64,000 bases of DNA from the NCBI RefSeq assembly GCF_963678635.1, contig NC_087069.1, positions 53,294,251 to 53,358,250 of the forward strand, read 5' to 3'. Positions within the stretch are counted from its first letter, which is position 1; the number at the start of each line of letters is the position of its first letter. Below the pieces are notes generated by a model, which was not told the origin of the DNA, did not search any database, and saw only the letters and a list, made by a program, of their open reading frames with translations. The position numbers and the translations under genes are program-made. The stretch is from Symsagittifera roscoffensis. Its lineage: Eukaryota; Xenacoelomorpha; Acoela; Convolutidae. Positions 10,512 to 22,323 of the stretch are shown in pieces.

Positions 10512-12666
10512 AAATGTGACATACTTATCTAACTGAGTAGGTTTACGTTGCAAATAGGCTGCGAGTAACGCAGAATTGTTTCAAGTTTTCAATAATCTTT
10601 TTCGAATAAAATGTTAAGGTTATGTTCCATTATGATCATTATAATCAAATTTAGGTGGATTTTAATCCTTTCTAACCCATAAATTGAAAATTAGCAACTT
10701 AACCAAACTAAAAAAAAAACATAATAAAATTGAAAAACGGTTGAAAAAAGTGACAATCTTGATGCTTTTCGATGCCTGTTAAAGGCTATGATCTGGGAAT
10801 TTTGTTGATAGTTTTTGGATGCTGCACTTTCTGATTACACAAGCATTCAAGTGACTGTTGAACTAGTACAATTCAATACATCAAAATTCCTTTCTTGGAC
10901 AAAAGTACTCAGCAGAAGACTCAAAATTGTCAAATTGACATTTGTTTTACTTCAAATCACTTAACAACATCGGAAAAAATGTAATCAATCCTGTGATTTT
11001 TCTCTCTCAAAAAGAACAATCTAGTTGGAAGAAAACGCTGATTATGACTTAATACCAACTGACAACTGATTTCACAATTTTCTTAAAATATACGGTAAAT
11101 TCAATTTCAAAAACCCATAGACAGTAAAGGAAATTTCAAAAACTCGAGGGTAGTACAAAATTTTTTGCAATTCTTTGTACAAAAAACGCAAAGACTGGCA
11201 AACAAATAACAGAATAAGTTTCAAGACATATTTCAGCAAAATCAACAATAAGCTGAAAACATTCATCTATATACATTTGATTTGAAACAGATCTTTTCAT
11301 TAGAAAAAAAAACTTAGAAAAAAAGAATTTTTTTTAGGTTATTTTTTTTTAACAATTTATTACACTCATAGAATCTAGGGCCAGATTTACTGTTAAATTG
11401 TCTCTCGGCTACGAACAATATCAGTTTTACAAAAATTTTCTAAATTTGTCAAGAATCTTACCGAAATGTCAATAAATAATTCATACTAAAAACATCTAAA
11501 AATAGAAAACTTGTTGAATACAGGGGCACAACAGCGGTTCGCCGTGATGAGCTGTACAGCTCGTATGTTGGTCCTTTCCCCCGTGGATAAATGGTCTTAA
11601 ATTCTTAAATGCTTACTTTGTTTCAGTCTGAAAAAAATTGTCTCTGAAGTTTTTATTGTCTCCTCCTCTTCCAATCTTAAAAAACGGAGAGTTTTTGAAT
11701 GAAATTTAGCGGTTTTAGCAGTTTTTGAGAACAGTTAAGAAAAATGACAAATTTAAATGTTTTGTTTAAATTATTTAAAGGCTACGTTTAGGGAAAACTG
11801 TTAATAGTGATTTAGTGACGGGCTTACTGACTACGCAAGCGTTCAAATGAGTGTTGAACTAGTCAAACAAAATTTAACAAAACTCAAATCATGGATATAC
11901 AAACACAACAGAATGCCATTTTTTACCCATTTGTAACATAAAAAACCTGAATTCATTACGGTCTGTTTTCCGTCTCAAAAAGAACAGTCTAATTGTAAGA
12001 CAACGTTGAATAGCAACTGACAACTGATTACATAAAATTAGTGTTCAAAAAACTGAACTGTCTGGTAACTTAAAATACTTTTCAAGACAATTTAGCAAAA
12101 TTTAGGCAAAAAACTGAAAACTGTCACGTTTAATTTGGAACTATGATCTTTTTTTCTTCTAAAAACAACTAGAAAAAGTTTTTTTTTGGACATTTTCTCA
12201 AAATATTTACGTTGCCTAGGAACCCAACCTGAAGTTATATCGTCTCCTCGCTACAAACAAAATCAGTTTTACGAAGACCTCTATATGACAAGAACCATAA
12301 TGTGACAAGAATCATAACGTAAATACAAAAAAATCTTCGTTCCAAAAACCGATTAGAAGACAAAATAGAAACTTTTTTGCATGCTTATGCCGTTGCAGTC
12401 TAAAAACGTCTCTGAAATCTTTCTTGTTTCTTAGAAAATTTGAGCATTTTTTATTGAAAACAAAACGAAAACAATGGTAATGGTAAATGTGACTTATATA
12501 TCAAATTGAGAAGGTTTAAATTGCAAGTAGGCCGTGAGTAACGCAAAGTTGTTCCATGCTTTCCGCATGATTTTTTCAAAAAGTTATACAATATTATCTT
12601 TATAACAAATTTTAGGAGGATCTATATTAACTCATAAATTGAAAATTAGCAAGTTTAGCAAACTAA
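10512..12666 (+). repeat. Diverged non-coding direct repeats
   Basis: The block at about 10512-10712 (TGTGACATACTTATC..., ending CATAAATTGAAAATTAGCAA) recurs at about 12477-12666. Between them, sequence from about 10745-11660 is repeated in diverged form at about 11720-12440, for example GTTGAACTAGT, TCTCAAAAAGAACA, CAACTGACAACTGATT and ATCAGTTTTAC appear in the same order in both. There is no coding potential. The pattern suggests an old tandem duplication or two copies of an unknown repeat. A perfect 14 bp palindrome, GAGCTGTACAGCTC, lies near 11549. Confidence 0.55.
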
Positions 12667-13234
12667 ATAAACATAGAGTCTGATAAAACAACTGATAGCG
12701 TCCAATGAGTGGATTTACCCAATTGATTCAGCCTTTCCGTTTTATTTTGTTCGAGGTGATCTTGAATATTATTTATGATGTTGATTTGTTTAAAAAATGT
12801 ATGAGTAAATTCACGAAAAAGTACAGTGTGTTTTTTGAAGTACATATATTTTTGAATTCACGAAAAAGTACATATTATTTTTTGAAGTAAATTACCATAC
12901 AATTTGGTAATTTACCTTTTATCCCTATCATGAATTACTTTTACTTTCAAATTTTCACTGCAACTTTGAAGAGTTTGAAATTCACTGTTGGCTAAGATCC
13001 AAACATAAAACTTCAAGAGTATGAAAGAATACATAGTCTAATTATGAATAATGAATAAAATGAGAAAAAAGATTTACGAACAAATTAAGATATCAAGGAA
13101 TCTCCGCAAAAGAGGATGAAGTTTTAGGGATGAAATTGAAAAAAATATATATATTATTTTGAAAAAAAAAAACATGGAGAGTACAACCCAAAAGTATCTC
13201 TGAAAAAAATGTAATTATGTCAAGAAAAGTTCTT
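12667..13234. other. Gene-free AT-rich stretch
   Basis: Two overlapping short frames on opposite strands occur around 12663-12890, but both are low-complexity. A short direct repeat, TTCACGAAAAAGTAC, occurs at about 12811 and 12856. Nothing else is recognisable. Confidence 0.45.
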
Positions 13235-13555
13235 CATTACGAGCCCAAACTGTGCAATGGATAGGCGCACAATTTTGTGTCTGTGTGTTCCTGGATTCCA
13301 GAGACCAGTCTTTAAATATGTTGCAAAATGTAAGTGGATTCCACAAACAAAATTTCAGTGGATTTCGCATACATATACCTGTAACGTAAATTCTGTTGGC
13401 ACATTTGTTTTGTTGCGGATTCCGCAAAAAGCAAATATAGCTAGTTGGTCTGGATTCCGCAACTGTAAGTGGATTCCGCAAAAAGTAAGTGGAATCCGCA
13501 AAATGTAAGTGGAATCCGCAAAATTTGTATGCGGAACTCGCAAATGTAAGTAAAT
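13235..13555 (+). repeat. Foldback relative with GGATTCCGCAAA tandem repeats
   Basis: The first ~100 bases match the right arm of the 2015-2212 foldback. From about 13330 the unit GTAAGTGGATTCCGCAAA recurs at least five times with variation, the last units near 13465-13520. No second terminal arm is visible, so this is an internally expanded or one-ended copy. Frames across it are repeat translations, not genes. Confidence 0.55.
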
Positions 13556-13898
13556 TACTGTAAATTACTTGAAAATAAATGTAACTTACTGAACTTGAAT
13601 ATGAGCAATTGGAAGCTAGAGGTTGAATATTTGATTTATTATCTATAGCAACGCGGAATTTGAAAGCAAGGACTTATCCATTTGTCAGCGCAATCCACAA
13701 ACGAATCTTAAAACATTGGTTGGATGTCAAATCTTTCTTGATCTTTATCGGATGATCGGATGATTTTTGGGATCGAAATATACATTCATCGAAAGCCATT
13801 TTAGGGTTTGTGATGGTTTGATATTGGTTTGAAATGGCAGTTCAGGGTTTGAAATGGCCGTTCATTTTTTGAATTGGGGCAGTTAAGTCATTCAGCAG

Positions 13899-14075
13899 TA
13901 TTTGAGATGAGATGGTTCAGTTATGGTTAAGAAATCAGCATCAGTATTTGAGATGAGATGGTTCAGCTTGAAATGGCAGCTAAGTCACTCATCAGAATTT
14001 GAGATGAGATGGTTCAGTTGATTAAAATATCGTCATCAGTATTTGAGATGAGATGGTTCAGTATTTGAGACGAGA
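13899..14075 (+). repeat. Minisatellite with TATTTGAGATGAGATGGTTC
   Basis: The 20-base core is repeated five times with one or two changes, spaced roughly 20-60 bases apart and linked by CAT-CAG-rich sequence. The flanking sequence 13800-13900 has degenerate forms (TTTGAAATGGC). It is non-coding. Confidence 0.65.
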
Positions 14076-14251
14076 TAATGGACGACTCGATTGTATTTTT
14101 TGAATGCTGAACTGAAACGTCCTCTGAATACTGGAAAAAACCCTCATTTAACTAAAACTGAAAAAAAACTTTTACAAGCGGTAAAAAATACAGTACGAAA
14201 CGTAAATTAGCTTTTTTAAATATTGTTAAGCAATTGGATTTTATTTTCTGT

Positions 14252-14878
14252 TCATTGTTTGGCTGTTACGGCTGTTTCTGAGTCCTTTTCTTTGGAATCT
14301 CCAATCTCGACAAAGCGTCTCTGTTGTCTCAATGGCTCACAATGGTATTCATAGTCTGGTGTTTTTGTCGAAATAGTTGTCTCCTCGGTTTTAAAGGCTG
14401 TTTCGGCTGTTTCTGAATTCTTTCCCTCGAAAACTCCACCTTCGACAAAGCGTCTCTGTTGTCTCAATGGCTCACTATGGTATTCGTAGTCTAGTGTGTT
14501 TGTTGAAATTTTCTTCACATAAAGTTTGCGTTTACCTCTCTTATTGAGTTTAGTTTTTTCTTTCTACAACTTTGTTCTCGCATCGTTTGACGTGTTTGGG
14601 TTCTGAGGTTTGAGCGTATTTGAAATAAAAGCTTTCACAGAGTCAAGTGGAATATCTTTATCCAGACCAATGAAGGGTGTAATACTTTCGAGCTGCAGAC
14701 TCGGAATGAAATCAATGGTTTTGTCAGCTGAAGAATGCGAAGAATAACAGCACTGAAGGGTTCTCACAGACACTGCTTTAACCAATCTCCCAGGCATTAT
14801 CTCGTATTTAGTGAAAAACATTGTGGTTGGAATGATTGTAAGGACTTCTGGACTTGGGATGCCCGGCATGCAAGGCAC
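14252..14878 (-). pseudogene. Disrupted minus-strand reading frame with a 40-residue tandem repeat
   Basis: Two frames (14564-14878 and 14252-14518) are in the same register, separated by a single TAG at 14564-14566, so together they read as one ~208-residue frame. The N-terminal part has ordinary protein composition (SLQLESITPFIGLDKDIPL). The C-terminal part contains two copies of a ~42-residue unit ending YEYH(S/C)EPLRQQRRFVE, mirrored as a ~126 bp DNA duplication. I do not recognise it. It could be a host pseudogene, or exons with the TAG inside an intron. Confidence 0.35.
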
Positions 14879-14940
14879 GTTTCAGTTTACAGACACAGAC
14901 GACGGCTTGCAGAAATGGATTTTGGTACTTTCACCATCTA
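14758..14940 (+). other. Possible host exon followed by a splice donor
   Basis: The plus strand has a protein-like frame whose end (TFQFTDTDDGLQKWILVLS) is followed exactly by AAG|GTGAGC, a good donor. It overlaps the minus-strand frame above, so at most one of the two is the real coding strand here. I could not place a matching acceptor in phase with the frame at 15191, so the gene model stays open. Confidence 0.25.
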
Positions 14941-15190
14941 AGGTGAGCCAATTTTGAATTGACGGAACAAATTTGTACAGTTGATACTGACATATAGAAA
15001 CGTGAACTCTAGTGTTGAATCAAAGTCCAAGCACTTTCATCAAAAATTCATAACCGCAGCGAGTTTTGTTATAAAAATGGACTACATTGTTTTAAAATGA
15101 ACAGAGCCATGCGGACACGGGTTGAAAGATGGCTGAAACTCAGATCTCCCAACAAGGTAAAAATTGGAATCTGTTTTGCAAAAGGTTTAG

Positions 15191-15655
15191 CGCTTTGAGG
15201 AATATTTGACAAGACGGGGGGCCAAAAAGCCATTTTTTCATTTCACCACTGTAAGGAAAGGAGTAACAGACAAAGCTAGCAAACTAGGTGTAGTATCTCC
15301 TGCTGGAATCTGTGCACTGACTGTTATCGCTGACAAGGAAGAAGTGAAAGAGGCTAGCACAGAAACTGAAGATGTCTCTGAAGGAGTGTGGAAAAATGAA
15401 GCTGATGTTCGCCCCAAAGAAAATGAAGATACTTAGGTTAAGTCTGTGAAAGTGCTACAAGCCATCTACCCGAGACTCGTCTGCGGAGTTTCTGAAATGA
15501 CCCTCGGGTGCATCACCAACGAAGATGCCAGTGAACTTTTCAGAAAGAGCTTGAATGAATGCACGAAACTTTTGAGAGCAAGAGGTGATTTTAACGCTTC
15601 AGAGTACGTAAAGTGGGCTGAAATCTACTATCTACGAACAAGGATTTCCAAATAA
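15191..15655 (+). pseudogene. Host-like reading frame with one in-frame stop
   Basis: After an AG at 15189-15190 the frame runs through RFEEYLTRRGAKKPFFHF and an acidic middle to a TAG at 15434-15436. It then continues in the same frame to the TAA at 15653-15655 with a well-formed helical, cysteine-containing C-terminus (LRARGDFNASEYVKWAEIYY). Alternatively GTAAGG at 15251 and AG at 15435-15436 define a 186-base in-frame intron that removes the stop. A 34-base GTAAAA...TTTAG just upstream (15157-15190) could be another intron. The family is unknown. It ends right where truncated element A begins. Confidence 0.35.
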
Positions 15656-15689
15656 GACAATGCGAGGCGGAGAAAGATTGCATAACCAA

Positions 15690-15964
15690 GACACATTTTT
15701 CCTCGAAATGTAAGGGATTTTGGTTACATCAAATTTTTTCAGGTTCTCCACAATCTGAAAGTCTGTGTTCAGAGGCAATGCGTAGCCAAGCTTCTTTCCT
15801 CTCTGTATTGTCACTGTGGTTACTTCTCTGTTCAACAACACACTCACACACAGTCCGCTCTGAGTGAGTGAGAAGCTTCTTCCTGAAATAGCCAAGCTCT
15901 TACTGTTTGGATTTGGTACCAGACACATCTGTCTGTCATTACTGAGTTCATTCAAGTTCCTCAT
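15690..15964 (-). pseudogene. Element A: region between protease and RT
   Basis: The frame starts MRNLNELSNDRQMCLVPNPN and includes TIQRGKKLGYALPL. Its partner in B is 30021-30263. The last ~25 codons (after about 15740) no longer match B and are probably host sequence beyond the truncation point. Confidence 0.6.
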
Positions 15965-15984
15965 CCTAAACGTCGCTACTAAGG

Positions 15985-16585
15985 CTTGGTTTGCTTCAAT
16001 CTAATTTTTCGATCCAGGAAAATTGGCACCTTTGCCTTGTCAATTAAGATCTTAAAAAGAAGTTTTTTTTTATACTTCCTCTCAGGGTTTTTGATCTTGA
16101 TCAACCCGTCATTGAGGTCGATAGTGACATCAAAGTTGCGTACGAAGTCCCTCCCCAGGATGAATTGATTGGACTAATTTTCCACCACCAGGAAGCTCAA
16201 TCAAAGATGCCTTCCTGCAAGCTGCAGTGATATGATCGGGGTCCGTCCTGTCACATAGATTGCTCCCTGATTCGCAGCTGCCAGTCTGATATTGGTTGGT
16301 ATCAGATCCGACCTGTCGAAGCCCATATCAGTCCAGGTGATGACTGACATGACGCTGACCACTGCTCCTGTGTCTAACAGTTTTTTTTACTGAAAGTTGT
16401 CTGACCTGCACATGTGCTGCAAGATCGGCTTCGCAACCTATGTGAACTTCATCCTCTTCAAGCATGGCGTTACGTCCAATTCGTCGCACCTTGCGGTCTT
16501 CTCGACCAATGTATATCCGGCCTACTTGGTCACTTGCATCAGTCACAAGAGCCTTCGTGTAGATGTTAATGCCGTCCACATTCAT
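15985..16585 (-). pseudogene. Element A: protease
   Basis: The conserved lead-in MNVDGINIYTKALVTDASDQ is at 16585-16525. The active-site loop LLDTGAVVSVM is read at about 16380-16340, in a different register from the lead-in because of a T-run near 16382. The downstream flap and the FILGRDFVRNFD-type strand are recognisable near 16160-16120. The DTG is intact, but the frame is broken at least twice. Confidence 0.65.
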
Positions 16586-16685
16586 CAGAATCGGATATGG
16601 GCCGTGGATTTCGATGTTTTGGACCTCTTGTCGTGAGCAGCGCTCGCACTGCCCTGGAGTCCAACTTGAGATCCTTCTCTTTCAG

Positions 16686-17681
16686 TTAGTCCGCACAAAT
16701 GTCCAGGTGTACCAGCGTGATCTCGGACGATTCACTCAAGCTCTTGACCAATTGGTGTCCTGCGACCAAAATAATGGACATTATCTTCGTTCCTTCTTTC
16801 GTCATGACAAAGGTTTTACCCGATATAACATTTAGCTTTAGTCCCTGTTTCCTGGGTTCCTGTTTGTCCTCTTCTTTCGTTGTTTTCCCCCAGAATTTCA
16901 ATTTGTTCCCAAAGATCTGTGCTTTCTAATTCCGACCTTACCCATTGTTCAACTTCTTTCGTGACTAGCTCCTGCTGGACATTCGGTATTGCGGTCCGTG
17001 CCGCTAAGCAATAATCCACCTTGAGCGGGCCGGCCGACTCCGCTTCCAGGCTCGAGGCTATCACCTCATCAGGCAAGGTCTTCACCTTCTTAATCGTAAA
17101 TGTGCTTGGTGTCGCCTCTTTTTTCCGCGACTAAGCTTCGTTCATCAGACGTGCTCGGCTGGCTTTGACGCCCGAAAGCGCCTCTTCATGGCGGGGATGT
17201 TTCGCGTTCGCCACCTCATCTCAAAATTGAGTGCAATCCGACTTAAAAGGTCCCTCCAAATTGCAGAAGAAGCACCTTGGTCCATACTTCATTATAAGTC
17301 CTCTCACGTACTCTTCGTGGTCCTCGTCGTCGCATCAACGTCGTCGAGAAAGTAGCCTATCGCTTTCATGTTCTGTTTGTAAGTAGAATAGGCGGATACA
17401 TGGTGGTCAATCGAACCACAATTCGCACATGACCACCTCTTATCCATGTCGTCACGAGGTCAGTTCCAACTGGAGTTCGCGCCAGTGTTTGTTCCGCTGT
17501 AGTTGCCATAATTGCTGTAACGGTTTTGCGCCCTCGGTTTTATGAGCCAGTACTCACGTGACTTCATACGCAAATCATCGGGCGTTGGCACATGGTGAAG
17601 CAACAGGGTGAAGTGTGTGGTCAGCATGGTTTTCAGCTCATCGCTTTTTACTCCATCCCTGAATTTCGAGGCGATCGCCAA
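16686..17681 (-). pseudogene. Element A: Gag C-terminus and Gag-protease linker
   Basis: Frame 17460-17681 matches the capsid end of B (IASKFRDGVKSDELKTMLTTHF). Next comes a degraded CCHC knuckle near 17430-17390 (CANC...H, with Tyr in place of the last Cys). A second knuckle (CFFCNLEGPFKSDC, His replaced by Pro) lies near 17275-17235. Frames 16816-17085 and 16686-16901 hold the helical linker (QELVTKEVEQWV) and a conserved strand block (LNVISGKTFVMTKEGTK). Several frameshifts separate the parts. Confidence 0.6.
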
Positions 17682-18408
17682 GTTTCGCTACGATATTCTC
17701 TCATCGGGATTGCTCCTCCTTCTGAGTAACTCAAGGTCGTCCAAAAATTTGTCTGTGGATTTGTCATCTCTTTGACGCCTCTTTTAAAATTTCACCATAG
17801 CTTCATGCCCTTGTAAACCAGAGCCAAAACCGTTCAGCAAGATGTCGAATATCTTGCGAGCGCTGTCTCGTTCGTTAGTCCTTTTCGCCATTACACATCT
17901 TAGGGCGGTACCCTCTAAGTTGCTCGTCAATTCGCTGCATTCCTGTTTCTTTGAGAGACTCTCTTCCTCAATTGTAATTTAATCACCTCTATCCAGGTGT
18001 CGATGCAGCCATATGACTCGTCTTTGTATTACTTCGGCTTCTTGAGTGTCCTTCTTGACTTCTCTCCTCTCTCGGTTGACTTCGAGAGTTTGGTGATGAA
18101 TGTTTCAAGAGATCTATTCAGGGGCTCAAACATTGAGGCATACATCGTTGTGTCCTGCGAGACTGTAGTCAGATCTGGCACTAATCTGACTTGTGGCACA
18201 GTGGGTAATCGTGTCTCCGCGGGGGGGGGGGGGGCATCCGCTTCCGGCGGGACCGAGTTTGTCCAACCTGCCCTCGATGGGGCTGTCCTGGGTCGCTCCC
18301 TATGATTAGATTCGTAATTCGTTCTCGAACTTAGCAGAGATCGGCATGGCCGCGGGCTCTGTCTCCGTCATTTGCCTGGCGTGAGCGCTCCCTTGGGGCG
18401 GAACGCTC
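17682..18408 (-). pseudogene. Element A: decayed Gag capsid region
   Basis: This is the interval where B carries the capsid core. No long frame survives here, but short in-order matches to the B capsid and a 13-base G run at 18221 are present. The plus-strand frame at 17997-18305 is antisense to this and is not considered a gene. Confidence 0.4.
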
Positions 18409-19656
18409 TTACCGATTGCCTCCGTTTAAGATCTCGTCAAGCTTCCGCATCATCAGGTCAGAATTGGCATCCAAATTTTTCTCCAGGCTAGTCATCTGAT
18501 GAGCACAGGTATTGTCATGATCATTCAACTGTCGCTCGATCTCTCTTGTCATCCTAACTTCTCTTTCCTCTGACTCCTTGGTTGCTTGAGCCAAGCTCTC
18601 CGCTAGGCATTGATCGATGTTACGAATCAATCGGGCCTGATCGACTCTCGCCTATGACTTCACCTTTGTTCGCTCATCTCGCAATTTCTCTTGACCTTGG
18701 TGAGCTCTCTCTTCGACTCGGTCTATTCTCTTAGTCATGTCCCGTCGCAGCTCTTCAAGGCCTGTCATTACGCCAGCAAACAAGTCACTTATATCACGAG
18801 CCGCCCCCGATACCGGGGTGAGACCCAGAGAAGATGAGGTCAACTGAGGTTTTAACCTGGAACTTGATGACCCGCCGCCCTTCTGCGTGCCCATCGACAT
18901 CGTCAACCTGTCGAACGTCGCGGATGCTCCTACGGCTATCCCATCAGACATCGGCCTGGTCGGCGAGTTGGACAATGCTTTCTTGCTCTTATCATTTCTT
19001 GGGCTGGGCGTAAAGTCCACATCCGAATGAGCTATCTCCGGATGGTCATAACTGGAAGATAAACACTCAGTTTGGAGTGACGCCATGCGCCCATCATACA
19101 AAGACTTCCAGCTTTTCTTGGCTTTCGAACTCGTTTGTTCCTCCCTCGCGATTATACTTGACATCATCGCATTCTTGCTCTGCTTGACTAGAGATGATTG
19201 TTCTTTTCTCCTCTTGTTACCCTTAGTCTTCGATTTGGACATTCCCCTGAATAATAGTTCTTCTCGCGGTTCGACCTCGGAACGCTCCGAGGCCTCCTCT
19301 TTTAATTCAACTTCCTCCCGTTCAAAGTCCTCGACTGGTTCTTCCACGTCAGCGTGATGGTGGTAGTCGGGTCGGATCAGCGTTTGCTCCCCTTCCTCGA
19401 AGGGGTCGGTAAGCGTCTTGCTCGCCTGTCCGGTCTCAACACTTCGCCCGTGGTTGCCATCGAGGTTCTTCTCGCTTCTCAGTTTCATTCCGCTCACTGA
19501 AAGACCAGCTTGAACTTTAGTCGTTGCTTCGTCAGCAAAAACGTCGAAAATGCTGCTAATCGTGGATCGGCTACGCCGTGTTCTAAACTTTCCTGTAGTC
19601 CTCGTCCTCAGACTGGGAATCTTAGTTGTTGCTCCTAACGAGTCTCTACGCTGCAT
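18409..19656 (-). pseudogene. Element A: Gag N-terminal half with coiled coil
   Basis: The true ATG is taken at 19656 (MQRRDSLGATTKIPSLRTRT), because the frame upstream of it has no ATG. A long S/T/K/E-rich, probably disordered region runs to about 18780. It is followed by a coiled coil (GLEELRRDMTKRIDRVEERA and onward). A single in-frame TAG at 18652-18654 separates this from the frame 18409-18630, which continues the coiled coil (REVRMTREIERQLNDHDN). The matching block in B is 26166-27556. Without that one stop the Gag N-terminal half would be continuous. Confidence 0.6.
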
Positions 19657-22323
19657 GCTACGTGATAAAAAAATTTCCACATCAATGCACAAGTTTCGAA
19701 ATTAAATTCAAAAAAATATATTTGCTCAAGTCTACTCACTCGAGTCCTCTGATATCAAAAAGATACCTGCAATCTTGTAGAGATACTTAAGTGATTCAGC
19801 TCAAGCTACACAGAGGGCCTACTTAGTGTTTAGATCTTGCCAACTCCACTCAGTTACCTGGTATAACAATATCTTAAATCTTTTCAGGATATTACACTGA
19901 CACACGAAACACAATTGATAACTAGATAAGAACACCCTATAGGTGACAGTAATCTTTTTGTTCATTATCACTTCACCGCTACAGACGTATCAAATCACTG
20001 CCTCGTTTAAGATCAAACAATATTTTATAAAAGAGCAGTGATGGTGTGAGTAGCAGATAACTAAAACTTAGTCTTAAAGAAAAAGACTCCCCTCAATTGG
20101 AACGCTCCAAAAGAACGAAGTCCAGGACAGTGTCTTCTCAAGTGAGTGTGTCTTGTTTAATACACTCACCAAGGTCTTCTTCTAGGTGTCCTGCGATTGC
20201 CCGAGCTGTCCTATTAAATAGCTCAAGACAACCTCTGATCGAAAATTTCTTAAGTCTATGAAAAAGCTCTCCCACACCCGGGCCGCTCCAAGTGCACGAG
20301 AGCAGGGAACAACTTTTCTTCTCAAGTGAGTGTGTATTTGCCTAATACACTCACCGAGGTCTTCTTTTATGTGTTCCCGGATTGCCCGAGCTTTTTTATT
20401 AAGTACCTCAAGGCAACCACACAACCAAAATAAAAATCGAAAAAAAATTTGGTTCGAGTAATTCTGATAAACCCGATCCAGAATCGAAAGTTGATCGCAA
20501 ATTTCCAGTTCAACTGGGCTCCTAAGTTCCCAAAATTTACACCCCGTTAGTAGTTGACCCTCTATTCCGGCATTAAATGGATCTTTACGATGTTCAGACT
20601 GCCCCGGCGGGTACCTCTAATTCTTCACTACGGAGGGTTGTTAAGGAGCTTAGATCACTCAGTAGGGTTACTTCGGAGGGTTGTTAAGACACTTGGTTTA
20701 CTGCAGAGGGTTACTTTGGAGGGTACGTTAGTCACCTAAGTAACATCGGAGGGTCCCCTTAAGTGCTCTAAGGAGGGTCAATAAGAGGCTTAATGCGCTT
20801 CGGAGGGTTGCTTCGGAGGGTTCCTTCAAAATTCTAAATTTCCTAAATCTACTTAGAATGGTCTCCAATTAGTCTCAGAAAGTGTCAAAGCAAACTAAAT
20901 TTACTCCGTAGGGTTATTTTAACTTCTTCAGAGGTCTGCGTGGAAAAATTTTTTTAAGGAGGGTTGCTAAGGGGCTTAGCTGATTCCGGAGGGTTGCTTC
21001 GGAGGGTTCCCCAGAAATCGAGAAAGCGGATAATTTCACAGCTGTAAGGCTTCCAATTGCACTCTAATTGACTTAAAACTAGGTTGGCTGACTCGGTCAA
21101 CCATCCCAGTAGGATAAAAAAGTGATCTTATAAGTTTTTCTGCCGTTCAGAGGGTTCGCAAAAATATTGACCCTCCGAGCCAACAAATTCTGAAGTATTT
21201 TTCTTCCCCAAAGTTTTCCTTATGGTACCAAAATTGTTCCGATCGGTTGGCTAGTCTTTGAGAAGTGGCCAAAAACGCGTTAGTGGAATTGGCCTTTTTT
21301 CACCACCTATATAGGTTCTGAAAGACTTTTTGCGCAATTCTTAGTGAATGTGCCTATAATTAATTGAAACAAGCGTAGTAACCCCATACGGCATTGGAAT
21401 AAGGCAAAAAACCGGACCAAAATTGGTTTGGAAACAAAAATTTGGCCAAAAACTATCAAATTTAGACCCTCCGATTCCTTCTTTTTCCAATCTTTAAGTC
21501 TCTAGCTCTATCCACGGAGCTATTCGGAGGGTTACTCAAAAATCTCTCTAGCATCCGAGAACGTTTTGCTAGCACGCTCCTAACACAAAAACTTTTATCG
21601 CTCTAACTCTAAGAACTCAAAAACTCGATCCTTTAAACTTATTGACGAAATTCGGAAAATTAGAAAAATTTTGATCGAAAAAATTTTGTTTTCGCCATTT
21701 TCTATTAAGTCTTTTTCCGAGCGGTTTTTTTTTAGTTAGGGGGATCAAACCACGTAGTAGGTCACTATACAGAGGCTTTTTGCTGTTGGGAAAAGCTCGG
21801 ATATCTGAGATTTTGGGGTTTGACGTTTAGTCGAAAATCAGCAATTTTCGACAAAATGGGGTGTTTCTCTGGTCTAAATAGGAGATAGGTAATATATAGT
21901 AAAGATAATAATCTACTAGTGGTCGTTAATTAATTTTTCTATACCCTATTTTGCACCAACAAACCCGAATTAAGACCCTCAACTCGGAAACTCGCAATCG
22001 ATGGAGGGTGCACCACTTAAGTTTTAATTAAACAGTACCCGAACAAAACTAAAATTGTGTCAACGATACCCAACAGTCGTTGTGGATGTTGTCCTTGATG
22101 CCCCTGTTGAGTCTAGAACACGTCGGTCAGCCTGCCACTCTACCCTCCGGTCACCGGCAAAATCACCATTAACGTGCTTAAAAACTCAAATAATACTCAA
22201 GGGAGGGTACATAACCCGCCATCAAAACACTCAATCTTTCTATCAGAAATAACATAAATCAATCTCAAACAACAACAAATTGGAAGATCAGATCGCATCT
22301 CATTCGGAAATAACATATAAACT
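19657..22323 (-). other. Element A: long 5' leader, inner part
   Basis: This ~2.7 kb stretch without genes lies between gag and the B insertion point. It carries two copies of a ~110-base unit with a hairpin (20129-20239 and 20311-20419) and, at 20620-21010, about ten GGAGGGT motifs on the plus strand (AACCCTCC in element sense). Blocks such as TGGTACCAAAATTGTTCC near 21220 match the B leader near 24330 in element sense, so the leaders are related. No open frame looks coding. Confidence 0.6.
20129..20419 (-). repeat. Duplicated leader unit with conserved stem-loop
   Basis: Two ~110-base copies, offset by 182 bases, share the order (element sense) GCTCGGGCAATC, then GAAGACCT(C/T)GGTGAGTGTATT, a loop, ACACTCACTTGAG. 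The GTGAGTGT and ACACTCAC arms pair in both copies (20142-20169 and 20326-20354). B has one copy near 25660-25745 whose stem sequence differs (GTGGGTG with CGCCCAC) but still pairs. Confidence 0.5.

Larger units (their letters stand above)
15690..22323 (-). mobile_element. Element A, body: gag-protease part of a nested Ty3/gypsy element
   Basis: Reading on the minus strand: long leader (22323 to 19657), gag (19656 to ~17100), Gag-protease linker and protease (to ~16000), and the start of the region before RT (to ~15700). RT, RNase H and integrase are absent, so A is truncated on its 3' side. Its 5' end continues at 39826-41208 on the far side of element B. Protein pieces line up one after another with B (for example GKKLGYALPL near 15780 here and the matching stretch near 30200 in B), so A and B belong to one family. 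Confidence 0.8.

Noticed and set aside
13215-13543. Three overlapping short frames on both strands
   Set aside because: They are translations of the GGATTCCGCAAA satellite.
13899-14075. CRISPR-like array
   Set aside because: Repeat units are degenerate, spacers are irregular and similar to each other, and the window is eukaryotic. It is a minisatellite.
18221-18233. G/C homopolymer runs (also near 10237, 10483, 25183, 40780, 45921) as functional sites
   Set aside because: They are scattered, variable in length and unconnected to gene features. They are most likely simple-sequence slippage.
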